Below, piece after piece: positions 33,801 to 40,142 of a DNA stretch of 64,000 bases (positions are counted from its first letter, which is position 1; each line of letters starts with the position of its first letter). The notes below the pieces were generated by a model. That model was not told the DNA's origin. It saw only the letters and a list, made by a program, of their open reading frames with translations, and did no database searches. The position numbers and the translations under genes were made by a program. Source of the stretch: Clostridia bacterium (GTDB lineage: Bacteria; Bacillota; Clostridia; Oscillospirales; CAG-272); NCBI GenBank assembly GCA_017451485.1, contig JAFTOG010000008.1, forward strand, positions 1 to 64,000. Direction: 5' to 3'.

Positions 33801-33863
33801 ACCTCTGAGACATGGACAATAACAGAGGATATCACTCTTACACCCTACTGGTCAGCTAACTGA
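24810..33863 (+). CDS. Giant SPFH-domain/InlB-repeat membrane protein (3,017 aa)
   Basis: The ATG at 24810 has GGAGG seven bases upstream. Residues about 1-220 look like the SPFH/'virion core protein'-like domain seen in YdjI-type proteins (VWKHPAESF, VKNDQEAVF, LPRGSYRL). Then come a Gln/Pro/Ala-rich linker (about 225-265), helical repeat and coiled-coil segments, a basic stretch KRKRAMKRFCK, and one membrane helix near residues 395-418. A short TPR-like part follows, then more than 2,500 residues of InlB-type B-repeats (GYTFLGWY-like; I count 24), mixed from about 27.9 kb with six beta-rich domains of about 110 residues. No LPXTG, dockerin or signal peptide is seen. The basic flank suggests the head stays inside and the repeats face out. 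It may bind a surface or host ligand; function is unknown. Confidence 0.85.
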   Translation: MEEKATTFIKCECENGVFVWKHPAESFDSSCVVDVKNDQEAVFAVGKEIIDILPRGSYRLTPQATPGLTRRFGRVAGINDQFQCQLYFVNKATPSAAEWEFDEKIQYMDPKLSIPVFLGAKGSVAFKVANTPKILMGSMGNDCIGDQAKLMQILTAFVIPRIKAYIMRYITTNKTPITELENNIQKLTPFVFNLLYNDLMGIGVQLFGFRTASFDKQRAGAFPQQAQAPQQAQMAQSQAKPAAPQSQQAPQQAAPSPEQIAEGFYMKAMALASQNKFDEAIEILSKIPKFKDSEEKIELIKQKKEDMHKEATYTQAIQHMKANSNNIPALKKIIEIITPIADYKDTKKLISTIEARCEELKVLEEKRKAEAEKLAAEKKVKQEKRKRAMKRFCKIGIPIIAFVVAAVLTTLLFIVPTVQIGNADDLLVQGKYDEALKIYKDLDGFSNSDQRISVAKGAKQIQNGNFKGGINAILSAGVPVTLTYNMGGGDFSGNAYLSANGGSVASTPSLLSSTGNTVVVPLADGPAATVVENYAAGSSLKDIKTPGRQGYTFIKWKLASQTFTVEGGEKYAVVLTAEWSCNDYSISYNLNGGKMNGGIFAYTAESDDIVLPIPTKTGYTFLGWTGTDLSTPTKNVTIPKGSAGNRSYKANWKVNDYTITFNTNGGTLANGNELGVSYGSTYILPTPVKAGHTFIGWFDSNDIKYTNGSWSRTEDVVLIAEWEVNTYSIYFADTYVDNTYLPGSTSTKIDVTYGNTYTLISNVIRPGYTFVGWYSDASLTAPFVPGEYLTDGDTTLYPKFTANSYTVTLDPRDGEFTGDTEVTVTFDASYDLGEPTMYGYDFLGWYYINGSDETYVASTGTWEISKNVELYAKYGISEYVLTLENIEHISGEDYIHSATSSIQIDVVFFEDFTLPTPTRTGHTFGGWVDGEGTPYESGEWLYATDLTLFPVWNPITYTVTLEPNDGTVDPTSMEIPYDAEYELPTPYRQGYEFLGWLDENGDPVDLIGTWAIAEDCTLTAGWEVGVYTGILDDTNGGCNVTYNYNYTDCPDPVTVFVANGETLSYPTPPTRSDYIFAGWYLDAECTDRYGFSENITEDFTLYAKWIAPNLSYESVMYVGSSVYVTYNSNDPEKYPFVPLVSGTITVYSTSNSVDTYGFLYNSNGDQLIYNDDGGSDRNFRYSYSVTAGELYYIGTRPYSGSSGYCTVYISGTYTPTSSATVTNAGYMYDDNSTFEFDNNYGSSYELPTPVRPGYTFLGWTVNGEPVESTGTWTYETDVTFVPTWEITTYTLTIVYADGVTENETVTLHYGDEFTLDELTRVGYDFLGWFDEGGTEYTSGTWTTESDVTVTASWEAHEHTITFEDSVYVPGSLTVTYNFNGGSGSTSSVTLDEGDTLSYPTKPWKSGYVFLGWFTDSACTTPFNFDEELTEDTTLYAGWLDLSTTYGTSFSNPDPTEYTSGVYLTVTPDTATRYIIVRATESGSHSVKCNSSSTYNSGRFYVSVYNYTTSTSIYSSSLVDEYTRTITFDCAEGDIIVIGYSRYSDYISAYFWFSGFESVTSTVTAAPTPSVNYGSESSYAQNVEFGEIVTLHVPYRQGYTFLGWYNGDDLVESGAWSIDSDVTLTPMWEVTDYVITLDPAGGSINTESITLNYGDDYTLSDPTRTGYDFAGWFDEAGTQYTSGTWTLESDLTLTARWTAHTHSVTFEDVSGVKDGVRVTYDYNYAGSVPSIVAVAEGATLSYPTMPTRSGYVFTGWYTDADCTVPYDFTGDITSNMTLYAGWYATSSFNASAYYYGQVDPTQYTTSAFGCSTSSTSSSYPYQFSIVALESGEHTISYYNYYSSTRYGYYLTITNLTSEETLLDTTRITSTSAINLDFECEAGDLILVSFYRSNSSYTSTAYFLFDGFETVTSTATAVSDYSCVQHNESSSISTTVSFGDNVVLPTPNRFGYTFLGWYNGDDLVESGAWSIDSDVTLTPMWEESEYTITLDANGGECSETSITVSMSDTVTLPTPTWEGHTFLGWYNGRTLYTGGTWTNDTDITLVAKWSTTQHTVTFDDIAADSATVTIVYDRNYPGCLTSEETYTNGEDIAYPSTPVRSGYTFTGWYTDPECTEFFDFSENVTEDITLYAGWVVVSSTQFIDPTEYSYETPYQRSTSGTNQLSPYKFYILANEEGTHAIYYSNSTSAESSKYYLTVRNAATGELIMAETAVNHEVSAWLYFNCDAGTVIEISLYRYSSNSTASFYFIGFTAMTSNSKAEVYASDLTYDTESTFSETANYGEEFTLPTPVRPGYTFTGWYNGETLIETETITITGDITLTPSWSVNSYGLTFDTDCDTENPEDMAVTYDTEFTLPVVTRTGYTFAGWYNGETLIENGTWNYTEDMALVAHWTANTYNIIYKDFQPAVTITYDFNYEGSTPSSVVVNAGDTLTYPTVPTRTNYVFTGWYTDADCTNEYTFSNEITADMTLYAGWGSYTVSSYYWTSSNGVLYSTNKNSSSSSYYQITAQSPITVTFQYRVSSEANYDYLYIRKNGANVVPSISGNTSYTTCTVSLDTGDVLKFMYTKDGSQNRNDDCAYIKDLTFHQTYESTATVSATQGICVGEATYNATISYDSELNLPTITRPGYTFTGWYIGNDINRPMEDGIIWNYTEDLTLFPMWTSNIYTVTFDYTDGDGASPEDATVSFGAPFDFVEVTRTGYTFGGWSYNGTVLHDGDEWNIPSDVTLTPVWIPNTYNVTFNDTTPTRGTATVIYVDNNGSSNTSLTYNNGDAFPADRVPTKAGYIFKGWCIDEECTILFDNTQPIDGDTILYAKWEEFAPSDAYQTIEIAAPTYTSSNTLSISTYGTNSTTKQYRIITAHEAGEHKIYFTAGNASGNELFNLSIVNNTTGDVIRADAEVPATTVDTPFESATFNCNAGDTIILCFYSIYDGYSTTAQFYFEGFEARPASTSTVLGNVTGFNYSVETFTMAVEYDSVIDIPTPVRDGYTFDGWYIGTEPFTSETWTITEDITLTPYWSAN
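27882..33863 (+). repeat. Six tandem super-repeats of about 1.0 kb within the giant gene
   Basis: The same order of modules recurs: a B-repeat that has a longer VTYDYNY-type lead, a beta-rich domain ending in F-C-AGD and GFE-TSTVTA-like blocks, a B-repeat with YNGDDLVESGAWSI-like text, and a B-repeat with RTGYDFAGWFD-like text. Units begin near 27882, 28873, 29900, 30950, 31981 and 33001, about 990-1050 bases each; the last is cut short by the stop codon. The beta-rich domains of the first and fifth units are the most divergent. Confidence 0.75.
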
Positions 33864-33892
33864 TAAGCAATAGCCAAAATTCCAAATAAGGC

Positions 33893-34156
33893 TTACGGCG
33901 ACCTGCGATAAGCAGTTTTATAAAAAATCAAAAAGGACGAGATTTTTCTCGTCCTTTTTGCACACTGTCTTGTCTGCAAGGTGTAGTGTGTTATGCCTTT
34001 TCATTTTTCGAGTGGTAATAAGTAAAGTTTTCACTACCGTGAAAGTGAAGTTAAGTTTGTCCACTTTGCCGTAGGATAACTTCACTTACGAAGTAAACTT
34101 CATTTGCCCGCAGGGCAAACTTAGCTCGGCTGACCTGCTTTATCGCAGGTCGCCGT
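33893..34156. repeat. Palindrome-rich element with 22-bp inverted ends (MITE-like)
   Basis: The space behind the giant gene contains TACGGCGACCTGCGATAAGCAG (left end, near 33893-33915) and its reverse complement with one extra base (about 34134-34156). Inside are further dyads, for example GTGAAGTTA/TAACTTCAC and GCCCGCAGGGC. The left end lies before a normal terminator (33930-33959). The whole could fold into one long hairpin. It contains no frame that looks coding. Confidence 0.55.
33930..33960 (+). terminator. Terminator of the giant gene
   Basis: AAAAAGGACGAG/CTCGTCCTTTTT with a five- or six-base loop. Confidence 0.9.
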
Positions 34157-34176
34157 AGTGTCTGCTCTTTTTGATA

Positions 34177-34212
34177 AATAAGCATCCCCGTAAAAATGGG
34201 GGATGCTTATTA
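34177..34212. terminator. Terminator-like hairpin after uxaC
   Basis: AATAAGCATCCCC/GGGGATGCTTATT lies 12 bases past the uxaC stop (minus strand). Confidence 0.7.
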
Positions 34213-34224
34213 CTTATTTAATTG

Positions 34225-35613
34225 TTACATTCTGAAATAGGTTATGGAATTATTATAGCAAATATCCTTAATAACCTTTCCTACAACCTCAAGATCCGTT
34301 GTCATTTCTCCATTTTCCATAAGCTCACCGAGGTAGGAGCAAAGTATCCTACGGAAGTAGTGATGTCTGGGATAGGAGAGGAAGGAACGGCTGTCTGTAA
34401 GCATACCCACAAATGCACCGATATGTCCCGTTGCTGTCAGGTCCTCAAGATGCTTTTCCATTCCTATCTTATTATCAAGGAACCACCATGCTGGACCGTA
34501 CTGAATCTTTCCCCTTGCCTCGTCGGACTGGAAGCATCCCATAAGAGTCATGATCTCAGCGTTCATTTTGGGATTCAGGTTAAATATAATAAGCTTGGGA
34601 AGCTTGCCCTCAAGATTAAGCTTATCCATAAGACGGGAGAGCTTACCTATGCTGTTTGTATCGGAAATACTGTCAAAGCCTGTGTCAAGTCCCAGCTTTT
34701 CCAGCATTACGGAGTTGTTATTTCTCATAGCTCCTATATGTAGCTCTGTAGAAATATTATACTCGGCATACATCTTCATCAGGAAGTATGTTATATAGCC
34801 CTTGAATATTTCGCTGTCCTCAGTAGAAGGAGCCACACCACCTATAACCTTCCTAAGAACAGCATCTGCTTCCTCTCTTGTAGGTACGGCATATACCTGC
34901 TCTACTGCTATATCACTGGCAGTGGTACCAACCTTGATAAACGCCTTAAGTCTTTTTTCAAGAGCCACCTCAAGATCGGAAATAGACTCTATTTTATTGG
35001 TAAGTGCCTCTAATTTTCCAAGGAAGGAAAGATAGCCCTTAGCCTCAATATTCATTATCTTATCACCACGGAATGCGGGAATAACCTTAAAGGCGTAGTT
35101 CTTTTCCTTGATTTTTTCAAAGGTGGAAAGGTCATCAAAAACCTCATTTGTAGTAAATACATGGGTTACATTTGAGCCCTCAATAAGAGACTGAGGAGTA
35201 ATACTGTTTTCCTTTATGTAAGCGTTACACTGCTCCCAGATAGCCTCTGCATTCTTACCGTTTATTTCAAGCTCACAGCCAAAATATTCCTTAAGCTCCA
35301 CCTGTGACCAGTGATAAAGAGGATTGCCAAAGGCTGTGCCGAGGACTGTACAGTAGGTAATAAACTTTTCCTTGTTGCTCTTATTACCGGTAATATACTC
35401 CTCGTCAACTCCGTAGTTTCTCATAAGACGCCATTTATAATGGTCGCCTGCAAGCCAGATTTCAAAAATATCGCCAAAGCACTTGTTCTCAAGTATCTGC
35501 TTTTCGGGCAGGTGGCAATGATAATCGAAAATAGGCATATCCTTAGCGTAGTCCCTGTAAAGAAGCTCCGCTGTTTTGTTTTTCAGTAAAAAATTGTCCT
35601 TAATATAGCTCAT
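34225..35613 (-). CDS. uxaC: Glucuronate (uronate) isomerase
   Basis: This 462-aa enzyme converts glucuronate to fructuronate and galacturonate to tagaturonate. The metal motif FDYHCHLPEKQI near residue 30 and the later LHIGAMRNNN and TDSRSFLSYPRHHYFRR are family hallmarks. The start has AAGGAG upstream. It is the last gene of the minus-strand operon uidA-uxaB-uxaA-uxaC. Confidence 0.96.
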   Translation of the reverse strand: MSYIKDNFLLKNKTAELLYRDYAKDMPIFDYHCHLPEKQILENKCFGDIFEIWLAGDHYKWRLMRNYGVDEEYITGNKSNKEKFITYCTVLGTAFGNPLYHWSQVELKEYFGCELEINGKNAEAIWEQCNAYIKENSITPQSLIEGSNVTHVFTTNEVFDDLSTFEKIKEKNYAFKVIPAFRGDKIMNIEAKGYLSFLGKLEALTNKIESISDLEVALEKRLKAFIKVGTTASDIAVEQVYAVPTREEADAVLRKVIGGVAPSTEDSEIFKGYITYFLMKMYAEYNISTELHIGAMRNNNSVMLEKLGLDTGFDSISDTNSIGKLSRLMDKLNLEGKLPKLIIFNLNPKMNAEIMTLMGCFQSDEARGKIQYGPAWWFLDNKIGMEKHLEDLTATGHIGAFVGMLTDSRSFLSYPRHHYFRRILCSYLGELMENGEMTTDLEVVGKVIKDICYNNSITYFRM

Positions 35614-35623
35614 ATTTATCTCC

Positions 35624-37000
35624 TTATAAGGTTACTCCATCCTTGAAAATTGCTATTTCCTCATAGCCGTTTATTTCGTTTTTTGTCTTCTCTCCCGATG
35701 CAACCCTGCACACATAGTCGAGGAAACGGTCGGTTATGGAATCCATCCCCTCACCCTCGAGAATGGGAGAGGCATCAAAATCTATCCATCCCCTTTTCCT
35801 TTCTGCAAGGGAACGGTTGGTGGATATTTTAACGGTGGGTACAGGTGCACCGAGGGGAGTGCCCCTGCCCGTGGTAAATAAGATCATATGTACACCTGAC
35901 GCCATAAGATTGGTAACAGCCACAATATCGTTGCCGGGGCCGTTGAGAAGGGAAAGACCGTTCTTTGTAAGGATATCTCCGTAGTCAAGCACATCAACCA
36001 CGGGAGAAAGACCTCCCTTTTGTACACATCCCAAGGATTTTTCCTCCAGGGTGGTAATTCCACCTGCCTTGTTACCGGGGGATGGGTTTTCATATATTAC
36101 TTGATTATGTCTTGTAAAATAATCCTTGAAATTATTTATTAAAGAAACCGTTTTGTCAAATACCTGAGGGCTTACACATCTTTCCATCAAAAGATGCTCG
36201 GCACCGAACATTTCGGGCACCTCTGTAAGCACACAGCTTCCTCCGTAGGAAACAAGCCTGTCGCAAAGACTGCCTACTAACGGATTGGCTGTAATACCGC
36301 TGTATCCGTCACTTCCTCCGCATTTTAATCCGAGACGGAGTCTTGATATACTTATTTTCTCGGGCTTGAAGGTATCTCTGTATGCCTTTAGCTCATTAAT
36401 TATAGCCACACCCTCGGCAATTTCGTCATCATAGTCCTGGCAATTCAAAAATTTTACACGGTTTTCATTATACTCACCAAGGACCTTTTTAATTTCTGCA
36501 ATATTACTGTTCTCACAGCCCAGCCCAAGGACAAGCACTCCACCTGCATTGGGATGTCTTATCATACCACAGAGGATTTTTCTTGTTATATCTTGGTCAT
36601 CTCCCAGCTGAGAGCATCCGTAAGGATGGGGAAAATACTTTGCTCCCGTTCTTTTTGCAAGTATTTCAGCCGTTTTATTGACACATCCCACAGTATTTAC
36701 TATCCAGATATCATTTCTTATACCCACATCTCCGTTTTCTCTTACATAGCCGTAAAAGAATTTGTCCGTGGGTACAGCCCTTATTCCGTAGTCCTTATAG
36801 CTGTATGTATATTCAAGATTTCCCGAAAGATTGGTTTTCATGTTATGGGTGTGCACATGCTCCCCAACAGATATATCAGCTATGGCGTGACCTATGGGAG
36901 AGCCGTATTTAATCACATTTTCTCCACACTTGATTGGATATAGGGCGTACTTGTGACCGTCGTCACGCACCTCTACATTATCATTTGGATGAATCCGCAT
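35624..37000 (-). CDS. uxaA: Altronate dehydratase
   Basis: This 458-aa protein has the N-terminal SAF-type domain (about residues 1-85, with GEHVHTHNM) joined to the large catalytic domain with TVGCVNKT, HPYGCSQLGDDQ, VLGLGCENS and GLKCGGSDGYSG, which carry the metal or cluster-linked cysteines. It dehydrates altronate to 2-keto-3-deoxygluconate. Its start overlaps the uxaB stop by 20 bases. Confidence 0.94.
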   Translation of the reverse strand: MRIHPNDNVEVRDDGHKYALYPIKCGENVIKYGSPIGHAIADISVGEHVHTHNMKTNLSGNLEYTYSYKDYGIRAVPTDKFFYGYVRENGDVGIRNDIWIVNTVGCVNKTAEILAKRTGAKYFPHPYGCSQLGDDQDITRKILCGMIRHPNAGGVLVLGLGCENSNIAEIKKVLGEYNENRVKFLNCQDYDDEIAEGVAIINELKAYRDTFKPEKISISRLRLGLKCGGSDGYSGITANPLVGSLCDRLVSYGGSCVLTEVPEMFGAEHLLMERCVSPQVFDKTVSLINNFKDYFTRHNQVIYENPSPGNKAGGITTLEEKSLGCVQKGGLSPVVDVLDYGDILTKNGLSLLNGPGNDIVAVTNLMASGVHMILFTTGRGTPLGAPVPTVKISTNRSLAERKRGWIDFDASPILEGEGMDSITDRFLDYVCRVASGEKTKNEINGYEEIAIFKDGVTL

Positions 37001-38264
37001 ACTTGCTTACCTCGTCTGCGTATTTAGACAAATCCTGTCCCCAGAGGGTAGAATCGGCTAAAATTTCTGCAACCGTACCTGTTTTCAGCTTACGAATAAC
37101 CTCCTCTGCATCGTCGGGGGTGCCCTTTTTATAAAAGTCTATCAGCTTGGCAAAGGAGAACATAAGGGTACTTGGAGTCTTACCGAATTTTTTCTCATAC
37201 TCCAATATGGAGGGGAGCACCCTTACCTTGAACTTACTAACGGAGTTTAAGGCAATTGACTGACACTTATGCTGAATATAAGGGTTGGCAAAGCGTGTCA
37301 TTACGGAGTCGGCATATTCAAGAGCCTCCTCTCTGTTCATATCGAGGGAATCAACGATTTCTGCCTGGCACGCCTTAAGATGAGCAGATATTACATCGTT
37401 TTTAAGACACTCTCCCACAGTTTCCACTCCACAGAGGAGGGCGTATGGTATCATTGATGTATGGGAGCCGTTTAAGATACGCACCTTTCTTGTTCTGTAC
37501 CTTTCAAGCTCCTTGGTCACTATTACATTAAGTCCACACTTATCAAAGGGGAGCTCGTTAAACAGCCCCTCATATCCGTCAATTACCCAAAGGTGGAAAT
37601 ATTCAGAGGTATTTACCATCTTGTCATCAAAATCCAGGTCGAGGCTCTCCCCCTTTGGATAGCCTGTATTAATTCTGTCAACTAAGGTGTTGCAAAAGAT
37701 ATTTTTATTTTCTATCCAATCGGCAAAGCCCTCTCCAAGTCCCCAAAGCTCAGCATATTTGAGAACGCAAGCCTTTAGCTGTGCTCCGTTTTTATCAATA
37801 AGCTCACAGGGGAGTAATACAAATCCGTCAAGACCCGTTTCATATCTCTTAAACAGAAGCTGTGTCAGCTTGCCGGGGAAGGTGTCGGCAGGACGGTCGG
37901 TTATCTTATCCTCTGCCGAAAATGCAATACCCGCCTCTGTTGTATTTGAAACTATAAATCGGAAATCGGGATTTTCAGCAAGTGCCATATATGCGTCAAA
38001 ATCGTCGTAGGGCTTTACGCAACGGGAGATTACATCTATTTTCTTTACATCCACTCCCTCAACTCCACGGCAGAAATGAGTATATACGCAATCCTGTGCA
38101 GAAAGCAAGTCGCAAAGTCCGTTTTTAATGGGCTGTACCACAACTACGCTTCCGTTAAAATCTGTTTTTTCATTTGCTATATCAAGCATCCAGTCTACAA
38201 ATCCACGGAGAAAGCCTCCCTCTCCGAACTGTATTACTTTTTCAGGTCTTACTGTTTTATTCAT
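36981..38264 (-). CDS. uxaB: Tagaturonate reductase (altronate oxidoreductase)
   Basis: This 427-aa NAD(H)-dependent enzyme belongs to the mannitol dehydrogenase family. The opening VIQFGEGGFLRGFVDWMLDI is characteristic of UxaB; SNTTEAGIAF, LPCELIDKNG and RKVRILNGSHTSM are also present. It reduces tagaturonate to altronate. I chose the start at 38264 (MNKTVRPEKV), with GAGAGGAA upstream, over an in-frame ATG ten codons earlier that would overlap the glucuronidase gene. Confidence 0.9.
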   Translation of the reverse strand: MNKTVRPEKVIQFGEGGFLRGFVDWMLDIANEKTDFNGSVVVVQPIKNGLCDLLSAQDCVYTHFCRGVEGVDVKKIDVISRCVKPYDDFDAYMALAENPDFRFIVSNTTEAGIAFSAEDKITDRPADTFPGKLTQLLFKRYETGLDGFVLLPCELIDKNGAQLKACVLKYAELWGLGEGFADWIENKNIFCNTLVDRINTGYPKGESLDLDFDDKMVNTSEYFHLWVIDGYEGLFNELPFDKCGLNVIVTKELERYRTRKVRILNGSHTSMIPYALLCGVETVGECLKNDVISAHLKACQAEIVDSLDMNREEALEYADSVMTRFANPYIQHKCQSIALNSVSKFKVRVLPSILEYEKKFGKTPSTLMFSFAKLIDFYKKGTPDDAEEVIRKLKTGTVAEILADSTLWGQDLSKYADEVSKYADSSK

Positions 38265-38277
38265 ATCAATTCCTCTC

Positions 38278-39987
38278 TTATTTTTCGTTAGCAAACCGAC
38301 GGTAAAGCTCCTTTACCCTATGGTATGCCTCCTTGGGGCATCTGTGCTCATCAAGTATGCCCTTGTTATTGTAGCATCTTACTCTGTTCAGATCCATATC
38401 GGGATATGTACGGATATTGGCAAACTGCCAGATATAAAAGCCCTGTATATAATCGGTTCTGTGAAAAAGCTCAAGACAGTATGTAAGAAGATCAGTCTGG
38501 TATTCCTCACTCCAACGCATACGGTCAAAATAGTCACGGTAGCCGTAGAGTGCTCCTCCGCCGAACTCACTTAAGATAACTGCCTTATGCTCCTGACCTG
38601 TCTTTTTCCTGTGCTCGTCAAATTCCTCGATAAATTTATCCCATTCCCCGAAGTTGCCGTTATACCAGCCCTTATACATATTGATGCAGATAATATCGTC
38701 AAACTCAAAGCTGTCGTCCTGGAATGGGAAGGCGGCGGCATGAGTAATAAGCCTGTTTCCTCCCTTTTCCCTGAGGTACTCGCTGTACTGCTTGGATATA
38801 CCGTAGGTACAGGGATAAACTGTATATATTTCGTTATGTATGCCCCAGATTATAATCGATGGATGATTATAGTAGTATTTTGCCATCTCCCTGTGCATAT
38901 CTAGTCCCCTCTCCACAACCACAGGGTCGGTAAGGGCAGTATCGTCAAAGCCTCCTCCCCAGATGGGAATCTCACTCCAGAAAAGGAGTCCCCTCTCATC
39001 AAGCATATCAACAAAAATGCGGGACTGGGGATAATGGGCACCTCTTACTGTGTTACATCCTAAATCAAGAATAATATCAATATCCTTTTTCATAAGCTTG
39101 GGTGGAAAGGCAAAGCCCCATTCGGGACACTCCTCGTGACGGTTTACACCCAGCAGCTCTATAGCCCTACCGTTCAATAGTATTCTGCCGTCTTTATTCT
39201 CTATTTTTCTGAAGCCTATACGGTCAATTAAATCGTCCGTATCCGTTTTTGCCATAACGGTATAAAGCTTTGGTGTCTCACAGCTCCAGAGGGATATATT
39301 ATCCATTCGGTATACGGGGGTAGTGATAATTTTTTTCTCCCTTGGCTCAAGGCTCACACTGCCTCCGTATATTTTGGTATCACCCACACGGATTTCAAGA
39401 GCTGTTTCCAACACACCGTCTGTAGCATTGTAAAGCTCCGTATCAGCCCACACATCAGCCGACTGCAGGTCCTCACTAAGCTCATATTTAATGTGATTTG
39501 TAAGAATGGAAACACCATTTAGCGTATCAACATAAACAGGACGGGCAATTCCTCCGTAGTTAAACCAATCCACCTTCTTTTGTGGGATGGACTGCTTGTC
39601 AACTGTGCTGTCTGCCCTTACTGTCAGGGTGTGAACGCCCTCCGTTACACCGTGGGCAATAAGCTCAAACTGTGAAAAGGCTCCGTAATGTGTACCAAGC
39701 TTAACTCCGTCAAGCCACACATCTGCCAAGGTCATTACACTTTCAAATTCAAAGAGGAGGGTTCCTCCCTCGGTATAAAAGGTCCTTTCATACCAGCCTG
39801 CACCCTCATATGTAAGGAGTCCTATTTCGTTATTCCATACCGAAGGCACCGTTACAGTTTCAGCAGCGGGGAGATTTTTTGTCCACCCCTCACTCTCACC
39901 TGTTTTCTGTGGGTCGATAAGAAATTTCCACGCCCCGCTTAATTCCACAGAGTGTCGAATATAATGATCGTCAAACAATCTTTTCAT
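38278..39987 (-). CDS. uidA: GH2 beta-glucuronidase
   Basis: This 569-aa GH2 enzyme has the sugar-binding, Ig-like and TIM-barrel domains in order. The acid/base Glu386 is in HNEIY, the nucleophile Glu474 in SEFGGGA, and the glucuronidase-specific N-x-K carboxylate clamp is Asn540-Asn541-Lys542. No signal peptide is seen, so it should cut imported glucuronides. It leads an operon with uxaB, uxaA and uxaC, which supports a uronide substrate. GGAGAG precedes the start. Confidence 0.92.
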   Translation of the reverse strand: MKRLFDDHYIRHSVELSGAWKFLIDPQKTGESEGWTKNLPAAETVTVPSVWNNEIGLLTYEGAGWYERTFYTEGGTLLFEFESVMTLADVWLDGVKLGTHYGAFSQFELIAHGVTEGVHTLTVRADSTVDKQSIPQKKVDWFNYGGIARPVYVDTLNGVSILTNHIKYELSEDLQSADVWADTELYNATDGVLETALEIRVGDTKIYGGSVSLEPREKKIITTPVYRMDNISLWSCETPKLYTVMAKTDTDDLIDRIGFRKIENKDGRILLNGRAIELLGVNRHEECPEWGFAFPPKLMKKDIDIILDLGCNTVRGAHYPQSRIFVDMLDERGLLFWSEIPIWGGGFDDTALTDPVVVERGLDMHREMAKYYYNHPSIIIWGIHNEIYTVYPCTYGISKQYSEYLREKGGNRLITHAAAFPFQDDSFEFDDIICINMYKGWYNGNFGEWDKFIEEFDEHRKKTGQEHKAVILSEFGGGALYGYRDYFDRMRWSEEYQTDLLTYCLELFHRTDYIQGFYIWQFANIRTYPDMDLNRVRCYNNKGILDEHRCPKEAYHRVKELYRRFANEK

Positions 39988-40020
39988 ATGGCTCTCCTTA
40001 AAAATGAATTATTCATAAAT

Positions 40021-40049
40021 ATTTTAACATAAGTAAAACACCAATTCAA
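40021..40049 (-). promoter_or_regulatory. Promoter of the glucuronide operon
   Basis: On the minus strand TTGAAT (40049-40044) and TAAAAT (40026-40021) have a 17-base spacer, 34 bases before the beta-glucuronidase start. Confidence 0.6.
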
Positions 40050-40078
40050 TTATATTTGTATATATTTTGGGATTTAAC

Positions 40079-40107
40079 TTGACTTTTTTTGCTTTTGGCT
40101 TTATACT
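40079..40107 (+). promoter_or_regulatory. Promoter of the GH4/amidohydrolase pair
   Basis: TTGACT (40079-40084) and TATACT (40102-40107) have a 17-base spacer. The two promoters of this divergent pair are only about 30 bases apart, so a shared regulator is plausible. Confidence 0.65.
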
Positions 40108-40142
40108 TTGAAGTGTAAAAATACCATAGAAGGAGAAAAACT

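Noticed and set aside
27882-33863. Regular repeat that might suggest a CRISPR array
   Set aside because: The period is about 1 kb and the repeats are coding; no short direct repeats with unique spacers and no cas genes are seen in the window.
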